From: JASGDC01 sp047605865
Lineage (GTDB): Bacteria > Actinomycetota > Actinomycetes > Actinomycetales > Micrococcaceae
Direction: 5' to 3'
Length of the DNA stretch: 41,113 nucleotides
NCBI GenBank assembly: GCA_047605865.1
Contig: JASGFC010000015.1
Span: 1 to 41,113, forward strand
Shown in pieces: positions 1 to 8,256 of this stretch. A program made the position numbers and the translations under genes. Below the pieces are notes generated by a model, which was not told the DNA's origin, searched no databases, and was given only the letters and a program-made list of their open reading frames with translations. The first letter of the stretch is position 1; every line of letters starts with the position of its first letter.

Positions 1-98
1 CACGAAGATAACCAGAAGTCACGAAGAAGTTCTGTTTTTAATCACAGAGTCATCAAGACAGTCTTATTAAAGAGACAGCTTAAAAGTATAGTCAAGCT

Positions 99-1088
99 TT
101 AGAAATCCCAGTCTTCGTCTTCTGTTTCTTCTGCTTTACCCATCACGTAAGAGGAGCCTGATCCAGAGAAGAAGTCATGGTTTTCATCAGCATTTGGTGA
201 AAGTGCAGAAAGAATAGCAGGACTGACATCTGTTACCGAGGCTGGGAACATTGCTTCGTAACCCAAATTCATCAGTGCTTTGTTGGCATTGTAGTGAAGG
301 AATTTCTTAACATCCTCAGTCCAGCCAACATCATCGTAGAGATCTGCTGTGTACTTGACTTCATTATCGTAAAGATCTTGAAGAAGCTCATAAGTGTACA
401 TCTTAAGCTCTTCTTGGCGTTCCTTACTTTCTTGCTCAAGACCCTTTTGGAACTTATAACCAATGTAATAACCGTGCACAGCTTCATCACGAATAATCAA
501 ACGAATGATATCTGCTGTGTTCGTTAGTTTTGCTTGCGATGAGAAGTACATTGGCAAGTAGAATCCTGAATAAAACAAAAAAGATTCAAGGAGTGTACTG
601 GCCACTTTGCGTTTGAGTGGGTCATCACCTTGATAGTAAGACATCACAATTTCAGCTTTTTGCTGTAAGTACCTATTCTCTACTGACCAACGAAATGCTG
701 CATCAATTTCTTTGCTTGAACACAAGGTTGAAAAGATTGAAGAGTAAGATTTAGCGTGAACTGACTCCATGAAGGCAATGTTAGTATAAACTGCCTCTTC
801 GTGAGGTGTTAAAGCATCAGGAATGAGGCTTACTGCACCAACAGTTCCTTGAATAGTATCAAGAAGAGTTAGACCAGTGAAAACACGCATCGTGAGTGTT
901 TTTTCTTGGTCAGTCAAAGTATTCCATGACTGAACATCATTGGAAAGTGGTATTTTTTCAGGAAGCCAAAAGTTCCCAGTTAGACGATCCCAGACCTCAA
1001 GGTCTTTGTCATCTTCAATTTTGTTCCAGTTAATGGCTTCAACGTGACCAACTAGGCCAACTTTTAAATCATGATTAGGATTAACCAT
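99..1088 (-). CDS. nrdF: Class Ib ribonucleotide reductase beta subunit NrdF
   Basis: This is the radical-generating small subunit of the aerobic class Ib ribonucleotide reductase; with NrdE it reduces ribonucleoside diphosphates to deoxyribonucleotides in the cytosol. The 329-residue protein has the usual family length. Visible dimetal ligands are D77 (LLDTIQ), E108 and H111 (FMESVHAKSY), a later glutamate in LLESFLFYSGFY, and E/H in RDEAVHGYY; Y115 is the expected radical tyrosine. It is the last gene of the operon, 36 bp after nrdE, with an AAGGGGAT ribosome binding site before its ATG. The 98 bp downstream to the window edge contain nothing I recognise. Identity is secure; whether the metal is Mn or Fe cannot be read from sequence, although nearby nrdI favours a Mn-tyrosyl cofactor. 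Confidence 0.97.
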   Translation of the reverse strand: MVNPNHDLKVGLVGHVEAINWNKIEDDKDLEVWDRLTGNFWLPEKIPLSNDVQSWNTLTDQEKTLTMRVFTGLTLLDTIQGTVGAVSLIPDALTPHEEAVYTNIAFMESVHAKSYSSIFSTLCSSKEIDAAFRWSVENRYLQQKAEIVMSYYQGDDPLKRKVASTLLESFLFYSGFYLPMYFSSQAKLTNTADIIRLIIRDEAVHGYYIGYKFQKGLEQESKERQEELKMYTYELLQDLYDNEVKYTADLYDDVGWTEDVKKFLHYNANKALMNLGYEAMFPASVTDVSPAILSALSPNADENHDFFSGSGSSYVMGKAEETEDEDWDF

Positions 1089-1124
1089 AGTATATTTATC
1101 CCCTTACGTAACTTTTACATACTA

Positions 1125-3290
1125 TTACAGCATGCAAGAGACACAACCCTCAATCTCAGTACCATCAATAGCCATCTGACGTAGACGGATGTAGTAAATA
1201 GTTTTAATACCTTTACGCCATGCGTAAATTTGAGCCTTGTTAATGTCACGAGTAGTTGCAGTATCCATAAAGAATAACGTCAGAGAAAGACCTTGATCTA
1301 CGTGCTGAGTAGCTTCAGCATAAGTATCAATAATTTTCTGATATCCAATTTCATAAGCATCTTGGTAGTACTCAAGATTGTCATTATCCATATAAGCAGC
1401 AGGATAATAAACCCGGCCAATCTTACCTTCTTTACGAATCTCAATTTTGGATGCGATAGGGTGGATACTTGACGTTGAATTGTTGATATAAGAAATTGAG
1501 CCTGTTGGTGGTACGGCCTGAAGATTCTGGTTGTACAGACCGTACTTCATCACTGACTTTTTCAAAGATTCCCAATCTTCTTGGTTAGGGATCTCAATAT
1601 TGGCATCTTTAAAGAGCTTTCCAACTTTCTTAGTCTTTGGCTTCCACTCTTGATGAGTGTACTTATCAAAGTACTCCCCTGTTGCGTACTTAGATTTATC
1701 GAAACCGTCAAACTTTTCTTTGCGCTCTTTAGCAATCTTATTAGAGGCACGAATAGCATGATATGCCACAGTGTAAAAGTACATATTGGTAAAGTCTAGA
1801 CCTTCATCACTACCATAATAGATATGCTCTTTTGCAAGATAACCATGAAGATTCATCTGACCAAGGCCAATAGCATGCGATTTTTCATTTCCTATTTCGA
1901 TAGAAGGCACAGAACTGATATGACTCATATCTGAAACAGCAGTTAGACCACGAATAGCAGTTTCTACTGTTTTTCCAAAATCTTCAGATTCCATTGCTTT
2001 AGCAATATTCATAGAGCCAAGGTTACAAGAAATATCCTTACCGACTTCTTTATAAGAAAGATCAGGATTGTACTGAGTAGGAGTTGATACTTGAAGAATT
2101 TCAGAACAAAGATTGCTCATGATGATTTTTCCATCAATAGGGTTTGCTTTATTCACTGTATCTTCAAACATAATGTATGGATACCCTGATTCAAATTGAA
2201 GTTCAGCAAGTGTAGTGAAGAATTCACGAGCTTTGATTTTTTCCTTGCGAATTTTAGGGTTATCAACCATTTCTTGATACTTCTCTGTTACTGAAATATC
2301 AGAAAGAGATTCGCCGTATACTTTTTCTACGTCATAAGGAGAGAACAAGTACATATCTTCATCTTTTTTAGCTAGTTCAAAAGTGATATCTGGTATCACT
2401 ACCCCAACTGAAAGCGTCTTAATACGAATTTTCTCATCGGCATTCTCACGTTTTGTATCAAGAAAACGGTAGATATCAGGATGATGTGCATGAAGGTATA
2501 CTGCTCCGGCACCTTGACGAGCACCAAGCTGATTAGCGTAAGAGAAAGCATCTTCAAGCAATTTCATGATAGGAATAACACCAGAAGATTGGTTTTCAAT
2601 TTGCTTAATTGGTGCACCTACTTCACGAATATTTGTCAGGCTGAATGCAACCCCGCCTCCTCGTTTAGAAAGCTGAAGTGCAGAGTTAACAGCACGTCCG
2701 ATTGATTCCATGTTGTCTTCGATACGAAGCAGGAAACAAGATACTAATTCACCGCGCTGTTTCTTTCCGCAGTTTAGAAATGTTGGTGTAGCAGGCTGAA
2801 AACGCCCAGAAATGATTTCATCAACAAGATGTTCAGCCATTGCCTTATTACCTGCAGCCAAGCTGAGAGCAACCATACATACACGATCTTCGTAGCGCTC
2901 TAAATAACGCTGTCCATCAAAAGTTTTAAGTGTGTATGATGTGTAGTATTTGTAAGCTCCTAAAAAGGTTTGAAAACGGAATTTTTTAGCATAAGCACGC
3001 TTAAAAAGGTTCTTAATAAAAGTTGGCGTGTACTGATCTAAGACAGCTTGTTCGTAGTATTCGTTATCTACCAAATACTTTAGTTTTTCTTCCAAGTCAT
3101 GGAAGAAAACTGTGTTTTGATTAACATGCTGGAGGAAGAACTGTTTAGCTGCTTCTTTGTCTTTATCGAATTGGATCTTACCCTCATCATCATAAAGGTT
3201 AAGCATTGCGTTTAATTCGTGATACGTTAAGTCAGATACGATATCCGGAGTACTTTCCTTTGTATCTACTTTTACTGTTGTCTTTGCCAA
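1125..3290 (-). CDS. nrdE: Class Ib ribonucleotide reductase alpha subunit NrdE
   Basis: This is the catalytic large subunit of class Ib ribonucleotide reductase, 721 residues. Family hallmarks are visible: the redox cysteine in GELVSCFLL, the thiyl cysteine in MSNLCSEI, the ISCNLGSMNI segment, and the C-terminal redox pair CVSCML that is re-reduced by NrdH. The N-terminal ATP-cone allosteric domain of class Ia enzymes is absent, as expected for class Ib. The reading frame opens with TTG (TTG GCA AAG) inside the end of nrdI, a 19-nt overlap that implies translational coupling; an AAAGAA stretch lies just upstream. The next in-frame Met is about 30 residues in and would cut into conserved sequence, so the TTG start is preferred. 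Confidence 0.97.
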   Translation of the reverse strand: MAKTTVKVDTKESTPDIVSDLTYHELNAMLNLYDDEGKIQFDKDKEAAKQFFLQHVNQNTVFFHDLEEKLKYLVDNEYYEQAVLDQYTPTFIKNLFKRAYAKKFRFQTFLGAYKYYTSYTLKTFDGQRYLERYEDRVCMVALSLAAGNKAMAEHLVDEIISGRFQPATPTFLNCGKKQRGELVSCFLLRIEDNMESIGRAVNSALQLSKRGGGVAFSLTNIREVGAPIKQIENQSSGVIPIMKLLEDAFSYANQLGARQGAGAVYLHAHHPDIYRFLDTKRENADEKIRIKTLSVGVVIPDITFELAKKDEDMYLFSPYDVEKVYGESLSDISVTEKYQEMVDNPKIRKEKIKAREFFTTLAELQFESGYPYIMFEDTVNKANPIDGKIIMSNLCSEILQVSTPTQYNPDLSYKEVGKDISCNLGSMNIAKAMESEDFGKTVETAIRGLTAVSDMSHISSVPSIEIGNEKSHAIGLGQMNLHGYLAKEHIYYGSDEGLDFTNMYFYTVAYHAIRASNKIAKERKEKFDGFDKSKYATGEYFDKYTHQEWKPKTKKVGKLFKDANIEIPNQEDWESLKKSVMKYGLYNQNLQAVPPTGSISYINNSTSSIHPIASKIEIRKEGKIGRVYYPAAYMDNDNLEYYQDAYEIGYQKIIDTYAEATQHVDQGLSLTLFFMDTATTRDINKAQIYAWRKGIKTIYYIRLRQMAIDGTEIEGCVSCML

Positions 3291-3676
3291 AATTCTTTCA
3301 GTCCTTCTCTTACTTTTTCTACATCCTCTTGTGTTCCCATGAGTTCATATGTGTAGAGCACGGGAACTTTACATTTTCTGGCCACGATATCTGCGCCAAG
3401 ACAATAATCTGAACCAAAATTTGTATTTCCTGAACCTATAACACCTTTGATGTGTGCTCTATTCTCAGGAACGTTTAAAAACTTAATGACTTGCTTTGGT
3501 ACAGATGCTTTTTCTCTACCGCCACCATATGTTGGAACCATGAGCACGAAATCTTCACTCACGATAGGTGTTTCCTCTTTTGTATAAAGAGGTAGTCGTA
3601 GAGAAGGAACAGCTAGTTTCTCTGTGAATCTATGCGTATTGTTTGACGCACTTGAGAAATAAACTAGCTGTCCCAT
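3272..3676 (-). CDS. nrdI: Flavodoxin-like NrdI
   Basis: NrdI is the FMN flavodoxin-like protein that supplies the oxidant for assembling the Mn(III)2-tyrosyl radical in NrdF. The 134-residue protein shows the N-terminal LVYFSSASNNTHRF phosphate-binding loop, the VPTYGGGREKASVPKQV segment and the GVIGSGNTNFGSDYCLGAD region typical of the family. It lies between nrdH (17 bp upstream) and nrdE (19-bp overlap), the canonical nrdHIE order, so it is part of the same transcript. Length and motifs match standard NrdI. Confidence 0.96.
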   Translation of the reverse strand: MGQLVYFSSASNNTHRFTEKLAVPSLRLPLYTKEETPIVSEDFVLMVPTYGGGREKASVPKQVIKFLNVPENRAHIKGVIGSGNTNFGSDYCLGADIVARKCKVPVLYTYELMGTQEDVEKVREGLKEFWQRQQ

Positions 3677-3693
3677 TTCTTACAACGAGTTAC

Positions 3694-3954
3694 TTAGGCT
3701 GATGCAGCGTGCTGTACGGAACCTTGGTATTCAGCTTCAATACCGCTGATTTTATCTGGGCGGAAACCTGACCAGTGATCATTGTCAGTTACAACAACTG
3801 GAGCCTGCTGGTAGCCAAGAGACTTTACCATTTCAAGTGCTTGTGCATCTTCTGACATATCCACAACATTGTATTCAATGCCTTTTTTATCTAGTGCGCG
3901 GTAAGTTGCGTTGCACTGAACACATGCTGGTTTGCTGTATACGGTAATACTCAT
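3694..3954 (-). CDS. nrdH: Glutaredoxin-like electron donor NrdH
   Basis: NrdH is a small glutaredoxin-like protein with thioredoxin-type behaviour that reduces NrdE. At 86 residues it has the family length, with the redox motif CVQC at residues 11-14 after MSITVYSKPA, and the C-terminal WSGFRPDKI stretch diagnostic of NrdH. It is the first gene of the nrdHIEF operon, has an AGAGGAA ribosome binding site ahead of its ATG, and is preceded by a promoter with two NrdR boxes. In this family electrons usually come from thioredoxin reductase rather than glutathione; that is family knowledge, not something visible here. Confidence 0.97.
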   Translation of the reverse strand: MSITVYSKPACVQCNATYRALDKKGIEYNVVDMSEDAQALEMVKSLGYQQAPVVVTDNDHWSGFRPDKISGIEAEYQGSVQHAASA

Positions 3955-4020
3955 GACTATTCCTCTTCTTCATTCGTTGGTGGAAACTTTTTAGAGTTTC
4001 AAGATTTCTTTTCTCTATCA

Positions 4021-4068
4021 ATACTACATATAGTGGTTGGTTTACACAATAGACACAATATAGTGTGT
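4021..4068 (-). promoter_or_regulatory. nrdHIEF promoter with two NrdR boxes
   Basis: Two palindromic NrdR-type boxes lie upstream of nrdH: ACACAATATAGTGTGT at 4053-4068 and TACTACATATAGTGGT at 4022-4037. Their centres are 31 bp apart, about three helical turns, which is the usual spacing for cooperative NrdR binding. On the minus strand a -35 TTGTGT (4049-4044) and a -10 TAGTAT (4026-4021) are separated by exactly 17 bp, so the distal box overlaps the -35 region and the proximal box covers the -10. This geometry predicts repression of the operon by NrdR when (d)ATP is plentiful. The nrdR gene is not in the window. Confidence 0.85.
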
Positions 4069-4251
4069 TTTCGGTGTTTCAAAATAGTCCTCCCTTGATA
4101 TTTAAGCCTAAGCATTTTTTGAAACGACACACCAAATTTTTCTGAAAAATTATTGGCGAATTTCGATTCACTTCTACCCTATAGACAGGCAGGGACATTA
4201 TGAGTTTAGAGCTGGAGTACCAAAGAACTACAGGTATTGAGCATCTAAAAC

Positions 4252-4319
4252 TTTGAGTGCGCCTTTGTCCTCATAGTGTTAGTACATACCCACACTATGA
4301 GGACAAGGACACACTCAAA
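4252..4319 (-). terminator. Long hairpin terminator of the ndk operon
   Basis: Two 28-nt arms at 4252-4279 and 4292-4319 pair around a 12-nt loop. Read as minus-strand RNA the stem has two G-U pairs and one C-A mismatch; read as plus-strand RNA it would have two C-A mismatches and one G-U, so the base changes favour minus-strand transcription. It begins just downstream of the ndk stop codon and separates the ndk operon from the nrd promoter. The tail is AAAGTTTTAG, a weak U-run, so it may also act as a 3' stabilising structure. The rest of the gap from 3955 to 4323 holds the nrd promoter and, at 4135-4151, a small A/T inverted repeat. Confidence 0.8.
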
Positions 4320-4323
4320 AAGC

Positions 4324-4737
4324 TTATTTAAACCAGAGTCCAAGCTCACGTTTTGCAGACTCAGGAGAATCTGAACCATGCACAATATTTTGTTGAACTT
4401 TTTCACCCCAGTCACGGCCAAGGTCACCACGGATGGTTCCAGCTGGTGCTGTTGTTGGATCTGAAGAACCTGCCATAGTTCTAAAACCTTCAATAACGCT
4501 TTCGCCTTCTAGTTTTATGGCCACGATAGGGCCAGACATCATGAAATTCACAAGAGGGTCAAAGAAAGGTTTACCTTTGTGTTCAGCATAGTGTTCTTCA
4601 AGAAGTTCTTTATCTGCGTTTAACATTTTAAGATCAGCAACAACGTAGCCTTTCCTTTCAAGGCGTGAAATTACCTCGCCGATTAAGCCACGTTTAACAC
4701 CATCTGGTTTAACTAATACTAATGTTTGCTCTGTCAT
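4324..4737 (-). CDS. ndk: Nucleoside diphosphate kinase
   Basis: This enzyme transfers the gamma-phosphate of ATP to nucleoside diphosphates, completing NTP and dNTP synthesis and so acting directly after ribonucleotide reductase, whose genes are next door. The 137-residue protein is of standard length and carries the active-site histidine H120 in QQNIVHGSDSPESA, plus the N-terminal LVLVKPDGVKRGLIG strand. Its ATG overlaps the end of the DUF4233 gene by 4 bp (ATGA), so the two are translationally coupled. A long hairpin follows directly. Assignment is certain. Confidence 0.98.
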   Translation of the reverse strand: MTEQTLVLVKPDGVKRGLIGEVISRLERKGYVVADLKMLNADKELLEEHYAEHKGKPFFDPLVNFMMSGPIVAIKLEGESVIEGFRTMAGSSDPTTAPAGTIRGDLGRDWGEKVQQNIVHGSDSPESAKRELGLWFK

Positions 4738-5183
4738 TGTTGTTCTCCTTGTTGTAGATTTTCAAAATAAGCACGTTCTTCTGCTTGTCTTTGGGCAACT
4801 TCAACATCAATCTCTTTGCCTTTCGTTACGGCATACCACCATGCGATAGCAAATAGAATACCTATGAAAAACATTTCATTAATAAAGAAACCACCAAGAA
4901 TTAAAAAGCCTTGCAAAATCCAACCAGCAATGATTCCTTGTGGTTTTCGAATAAAGGCACATGTACCAATAAGAGCAGCAGATAAAACCAATCCAACTGT
5001 AAAGACAATAGCTTTTGAATAATCAGATAAGCCAGCCATAGCGAGCATTGCAAAAAGAACAACAAAGGCTTCTAGGCACAACACGGTAGAGGTGAACATA
5101 GCTTGAGTTGAACGCTTTTTCTTGACAGCTGGCTGCTGCTCAATATTTTGCCGTTGCATAGGTACTGAAATTTCTTGCATCAT
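4734..5183 (-). CDS. DUF4233 family membrane protein
   Basis: This 149-residue protein of unknown function has about four hydrophobic membrane segments (roughly residues 28-50, 56-80, 83-103 and 104-120), a short basic N-terminal cytosolic stretch (KKKRST) and a charged Gln/Glu-rich C-terminus. The pattern and position match the actinobacterial DUF4233 family, which is commonly found between folC and ndk. Here folC is absent and a dipeptidase gene lies upstream instead. The start codon overlaps the dipeptidase stop (TAATG) and its own end overlaps ndk, so it belongs to a tight three-gene operon. Its role is unknown. Confidence 0.8.
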   Translation of the reverse strand: MMQEISVPMQRQNIEQQPAVKKKRSTQAMFTSTVLCLEAFVVLFAMLAMAGLSDYSKAIVFTVGLVLSAALIGTCAFIRKPQGIIAGWILQGFLILGGFFINEMFFIGILFAIAWWYAVTKGKEIDVEVAQRQAEERAYFENLQQGEQQ

Positions 5184-6559
5184 TATTGGTTATCCTGACA
5201 CTTAGCAAGAAACAAAGTTTCAGCAATCATAGCTTTTTTCCAATCATCTAACTCCAAAGATTCATTGGGGCTATGCGCACGAGAATCTGGATCTTCAACA
5301 CCAGTAATCAGGATTTCTGCCTCCGGATACAGCTCTTTCAAGTCTGCTGTGAAGGGGATAGATCCACCAACACCAGTTTCTACTGATTGTTTGCCCCAAG
5401 CTTCATCTAATGATTCTTTCATAGCAGTTGCAAATTTTTGAGTAAGATCAGTTTTAAATGGTTTACCAAATTCTGTATGAGAGAACTTAACATCAATACC
5501 AAGAGGAGCATGTTTCTTGACATGTTTTTGTACCAGTTCAAAAGCTTCTTGTGGATCTTGGCCCGGTGCCAATCTGAGCGAATAACAAGCACGAGCTTTA
5601 GGAATTAGCGTATTTGAAGCAACATCAACTGCTGGTGCATCGAAGCCAATAAGCGTCATGGACGGTTTAGTCCAAATACGTGATGTGATGGACCCTTCTC
5701 CAGCAAGTTCAACATCAGGAAGTACAGAAGAATCTTGACGAAAAGTTTCTTCCTTCATATCTATCTCTGAATCGTCGTAAGAAACCAGACCTTCAATGGC
5801 GACATTGCCTTTTTCATCATGAAAACTTGCAATAATTTTGCACATGATAGAAAGCGCATCAATTGCTGGCCCACTGTACATTCCTGAATGAACAGCATGA
5901 TCTAAAACTTCAAGTTCCATAACAGCAGAATGAACTCCACGCAGCGTTGTGGTTAGTGCTGGAGTTCCAGTTTCCCAGTTTCCACTATCTGCCACGATAA
6001 TGGCATCTGCTTCAAGTTGGTCTTTATATGTATCCAAGAACTTACGGAAAGTTGGTGAACCTGCTTCCTCTTCACCTTCAATGAAAACTTTGATACCAAG
6101 CTTGAGATTATCTCCATAAGTATTTACCATGGCACGAATGGCATTAAGATGAACCATGATGCCAGCTTTATCATCTGCAGCTCCACGGCCATACATACGA
6201 CCATTTTTTTCGACTGCTTCAAAAGGTGGGGTATTCCAGAGTTTAGGATCACCTTCAGGTTGAACATCATGATGAGCATAAAGGAGAACAGTTGGATATC
6301 CATCAGCAGCAGGAAGAGAGCCTAGCACAGCAGGTTTACCTTGCACATCGCCATCTTTAACAGATAGAATCTCAACATTCTTAAGCCCTGCTTCTGTTAA
6401 AAGTTTTGCAGTGACCTTAGCCATTTTTTCTTGGTCTTTTGGATTATAGGAATCCCAAGCTACTCCTGGGATAGCAACCAGTTTTTTAAGAGTTTCTTTT
6501 GAATTTTCGTAATTTTTTTCTATATCATCAATCAGTTCTTTATTTTTACTATCTGGCAT
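5183..6559 (-). CDS. M20-family metallodipeptidase
   Basis: A 458-residue zinc peptidase of the M20 family (PepV/CNDP-like dipeptidases). Visible metal and catalytic motifs are LLYAHHDVQPEG (metal H97), GRGAADDKAGIM (bridging Asp near residue 129), EGEEEAGSP (catalytic Glu pair 163-165), ADSGNW, and the C-terminal SRAHSPNESL histidine. A long insertion between the halves is the usual dimerisation domain. No signal peptide is present, so it probably acts on dipeptides in the cytosol. It has a strong GAGGAA ribosome binding site and opens the operon with DUF4233 and ndk. Substrate specificity cannot be read from sequence. Confidence 0.92.
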   Translation of the reverse strand: MPDSKNKELIDDIEKNYENSKETLKKLVAIPGVAWDSYNPKDQEKMAKVTAKLLTEAGLKNVEILSVKDGDVQGKPAVLGSLPAADGYPTVLLYAHHDVQPEGDPKLWNTPPFEAVEKNGRMYGRGAADDKAGIMVHLNAIRAMVNTYGDNLKLGIKVFIEGEEEAGSPTFRKFLDTYKDQLEADAIIVADSGNWETGTPALTTTLRGVHSAVMELEVLDHAVHSGMYSGPAIDALSIMCKIIASFHDEKGNVAIEGLVSYDDSEIDMKEETFRQDSSVLPDVELAGEGSITSRIWTKPSMTLIGFDAPAVDVASNTLIPKARACYSLRLAPGQDPQEAFELVQKHVKKHAPLGIDVKFSHTEFGKPFKTDLTQKFATAMKESLDEAWGKQSVETGVGGSIPFTADLKELYPEAEILITGVEDPDSRAHSPNESLELDDWKKAMIAETLFLAKCQDNQ

Positions 6560-6640
6560 ATTTCCTCATTACTTACTAGGTGAACCTCTTTTATTTCAGT
6601 ATCCTAGATAAAGTGGAACTAATCAAAGGAAAGTAACGAA

Positions 6641-7213
6641 ATGTCTGAAGATTTAAGCCAAAGTACAGATACTCCTCAACAAGGTAAAGGTCGCCCTACA
6701 CCAAAACGTAAAGACCAGGTGGCAGCTCGTAAACGTCCTTTAGTTCCTGCAGATCGAAAACAAGCTAAAAAAGATGCTAAAAAGAAAGCAGCAGCAGCGC
6801 GAGCTAAAGCACGCCAGAAAGTTGCTGAAGGCGATGAGCGTTACCTTCCTGTTCGTGATCAAGGAAAACAGAAAAAAATAGCTCGCGATATTGTAGATAG
6901 TCGCTTCAATATAGGTGAAATTATGATGCCATTATCTGTTGTCTTTATGCTTTTAGCGACTTTATTTATTAAGAACCTTGCTGTTTCACAAACTATTCTT
7001 TCTATACTTTGGATTTTCATGGTTGCTACAGCTATTGACTCTTTTGTAGTAGCTCGCAAAGTGAAGAAACAGCTAGTTGATCAATTCGGCGAAGCAGAAA
7101 AAGGTACTGGTCTATACGCCGCAGGGCGTGCACTACAGATGCGCCGTATTCGCTTGCCAAAACCTCAAGTTTCTCGTACAAGTGCAGTGAAGAATAACAC
7201 TAAGGAATCTTAA
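6641..7213 (+). CDS. DUF3043 family membrane protein
   Basis: A 190-residue actinobacterial DUF3043 protein of unknown function. The N-terminal third (residues about 14-62) is very rich in Lys, Arg and Ala, then two adjacent membrane segments follow (about residues 97-118 and 120-137), and the C-terminus is basic again. The start is supported by an AAAGGAAAG ribosome binding site. It is divergent from the dipeptidase gene and convergent with pyrD; its TAA stop overlaps the pyrD stop codon on the other strand. The lysine-rich tail suggests contact with RNA, DNA or anionic lipid, but that is inference. Confidence 0.85.
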   Translation: MSEDLSQSTDTPQQGKGRPTPKRKDQVAARKRPLVPADRKQAKKDAKKKAAAARAKARQKVAEGDERYLPVRDQGKQKKIARDIVDSRFNIGEIMMPLSVVFMLLATLFIKNLAVSQTILSILWIFMVATAIDSFVVARKVKKQLVDQFGEAEKGTGLYAAGRALQMRRIRLPKPQVSRTSAVKNNTKES

Positions 7214-8256
7214 AGCAAATTTTTCAACTCAGTATTGACTGTCTGCGCCCATTGTGATCCTTGAAAAATCATTGCAGTCAAACCTTGCACTAAAGATGCT
7301 CCTGCTTCAAGACGTTGCACAACATCTGTAGCGTTTTGTATTCCACCAACTGATACGATATCAAGTTCAGTTCCAATTTCTGCTTTTAAAGTTTTAAGAA
7401 CCGCTAAAGAGCGTGGTGCCAATGGTAAACCAGAAAGGCCTCCAGCTCCGAATTCTGCAAGAGTATCTGCCTTAGTTTTTAAAGTAGGACGTTCAGCAGT
7501 GGGATTTGTAGCAAAAATGCCTTTAATACCGTTTTCGCACGCTATTGTTGCCAACTCTTTAAGTTGATCATTGTTCATATCTGGAGAAAGTTTAAGGCAA
7601 AAAGGTACTGGTCTTTGAGCTGTTTCGTAGGCTTTAGTTTGTAAAGTCTCTAGCAAAGCTTGTGCATCTAAATGTTCTGTTTGAAAACTGTCTAGGGTAT
7701 CAAGATTGAGCACAATGTAATCGGCAAACTCAGCTAGGTTCTTAATAGAAATAGATAAATCTTCTATAGTTTCTGAAATGCTGGCTTGTTTACTTTTACC
7801 GATGTTGATACCAAGCTTAACCTTTTGATGATGTGAGCTCAAAGCACGTTGTTCTAAATTTTTACGGACAGCCTTGGCTCCAATATTATTGAATCCTGTT
7901 CTATTGATAAGAGCTTGGTCTTCTGGAAGACGGAAAATCCTAGGTTTTACTGAGCCAGATTGCTCGTATGCTGTAATAGTTCCAATTTCAACGAAAGCAA
8001 AACCAAGATCTGCCAAAGCATCAATAGCTGTTGCGTTCTTATCGTATCCTGCAGCTAAGCCAAGAGGTGAAGAAAACTCTAATCCTAAAGCCTGTGTTGT
8101 AAGTGTATCGTCATAAGGTTCTGGTGCAGCGTAAAGTTGAGTATTTCTTAGTGAATGAGCCGCCTTCAGGGACGCAAAAGATAAATCAATAGCTTTCTCA
8201 GCATCACCTTGCGAGAGTAAATTTGCTATACCCTGAGAAAACCAAAGGTTTCTCAT
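7210..8256 (-). CDS. pyrD: Quinone-dependent dihydroorotate dehydrogenase
   Basis: Class 2 dihydroorotate dehydrogenase oxidises dihydroorotate to orotate in pyrimidine synthesis and passes electrons to the membrane quinone pool. The 348-residue protein has the class 2 N-terminal membrane-association helix, the FMN barrel start (SPLGLAAGYDKNATAIDAL), NRTGFNNIGA, LKLSPD, GIFATNPT and the C-terminal VSVGGIQNATDVVQRLEAGASLVQ phosphate-binding segment (quoted here only as the family landmark; it spans roughly residues 301-323). Its ATG overlaps the uppS stop by 4 bp, so it is the last gene of recO-uppS-pyrD. Confidence 0.96.
   Translation of the reverse strand: MRNLWFSQGIANLLSQGDAEKAIDLSFASLKAAHSLRNTQLYAAPEPYDDTLTTQALGLEFSSPLGLAAGYDKNATAIDALADLGFAFVEIGTITAYEQSGSVKPRIFRLPEDQALINRTGFNNIGAKAVRKNLEQRALSSHHQKVKLGINIGKSKQASISETIEDLSISIKNLAEFADYIVLNLDTLDSFQTEHLDAQALLETLQTKAYETAQRPVPFCLKLSPDMNNDQLKELATIACENGIKGIFATNPTAERPTLKTKADTLAEFGAGGLSGLPLAPRSLAVLKTLKAEIGTELDIVSVGGIQNATDVVQRLEAGASLVQGLTAMIFQGSQWAQTVNTELKNLL

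Noticed and set aside
4135..4151. AATTTTT/AAAAATT inverted repeat between ndk and nrdH as a regulatory site
   Set aside because: A 7-bp A/T-only repeat is expected by chance in DNA this AT-rich.
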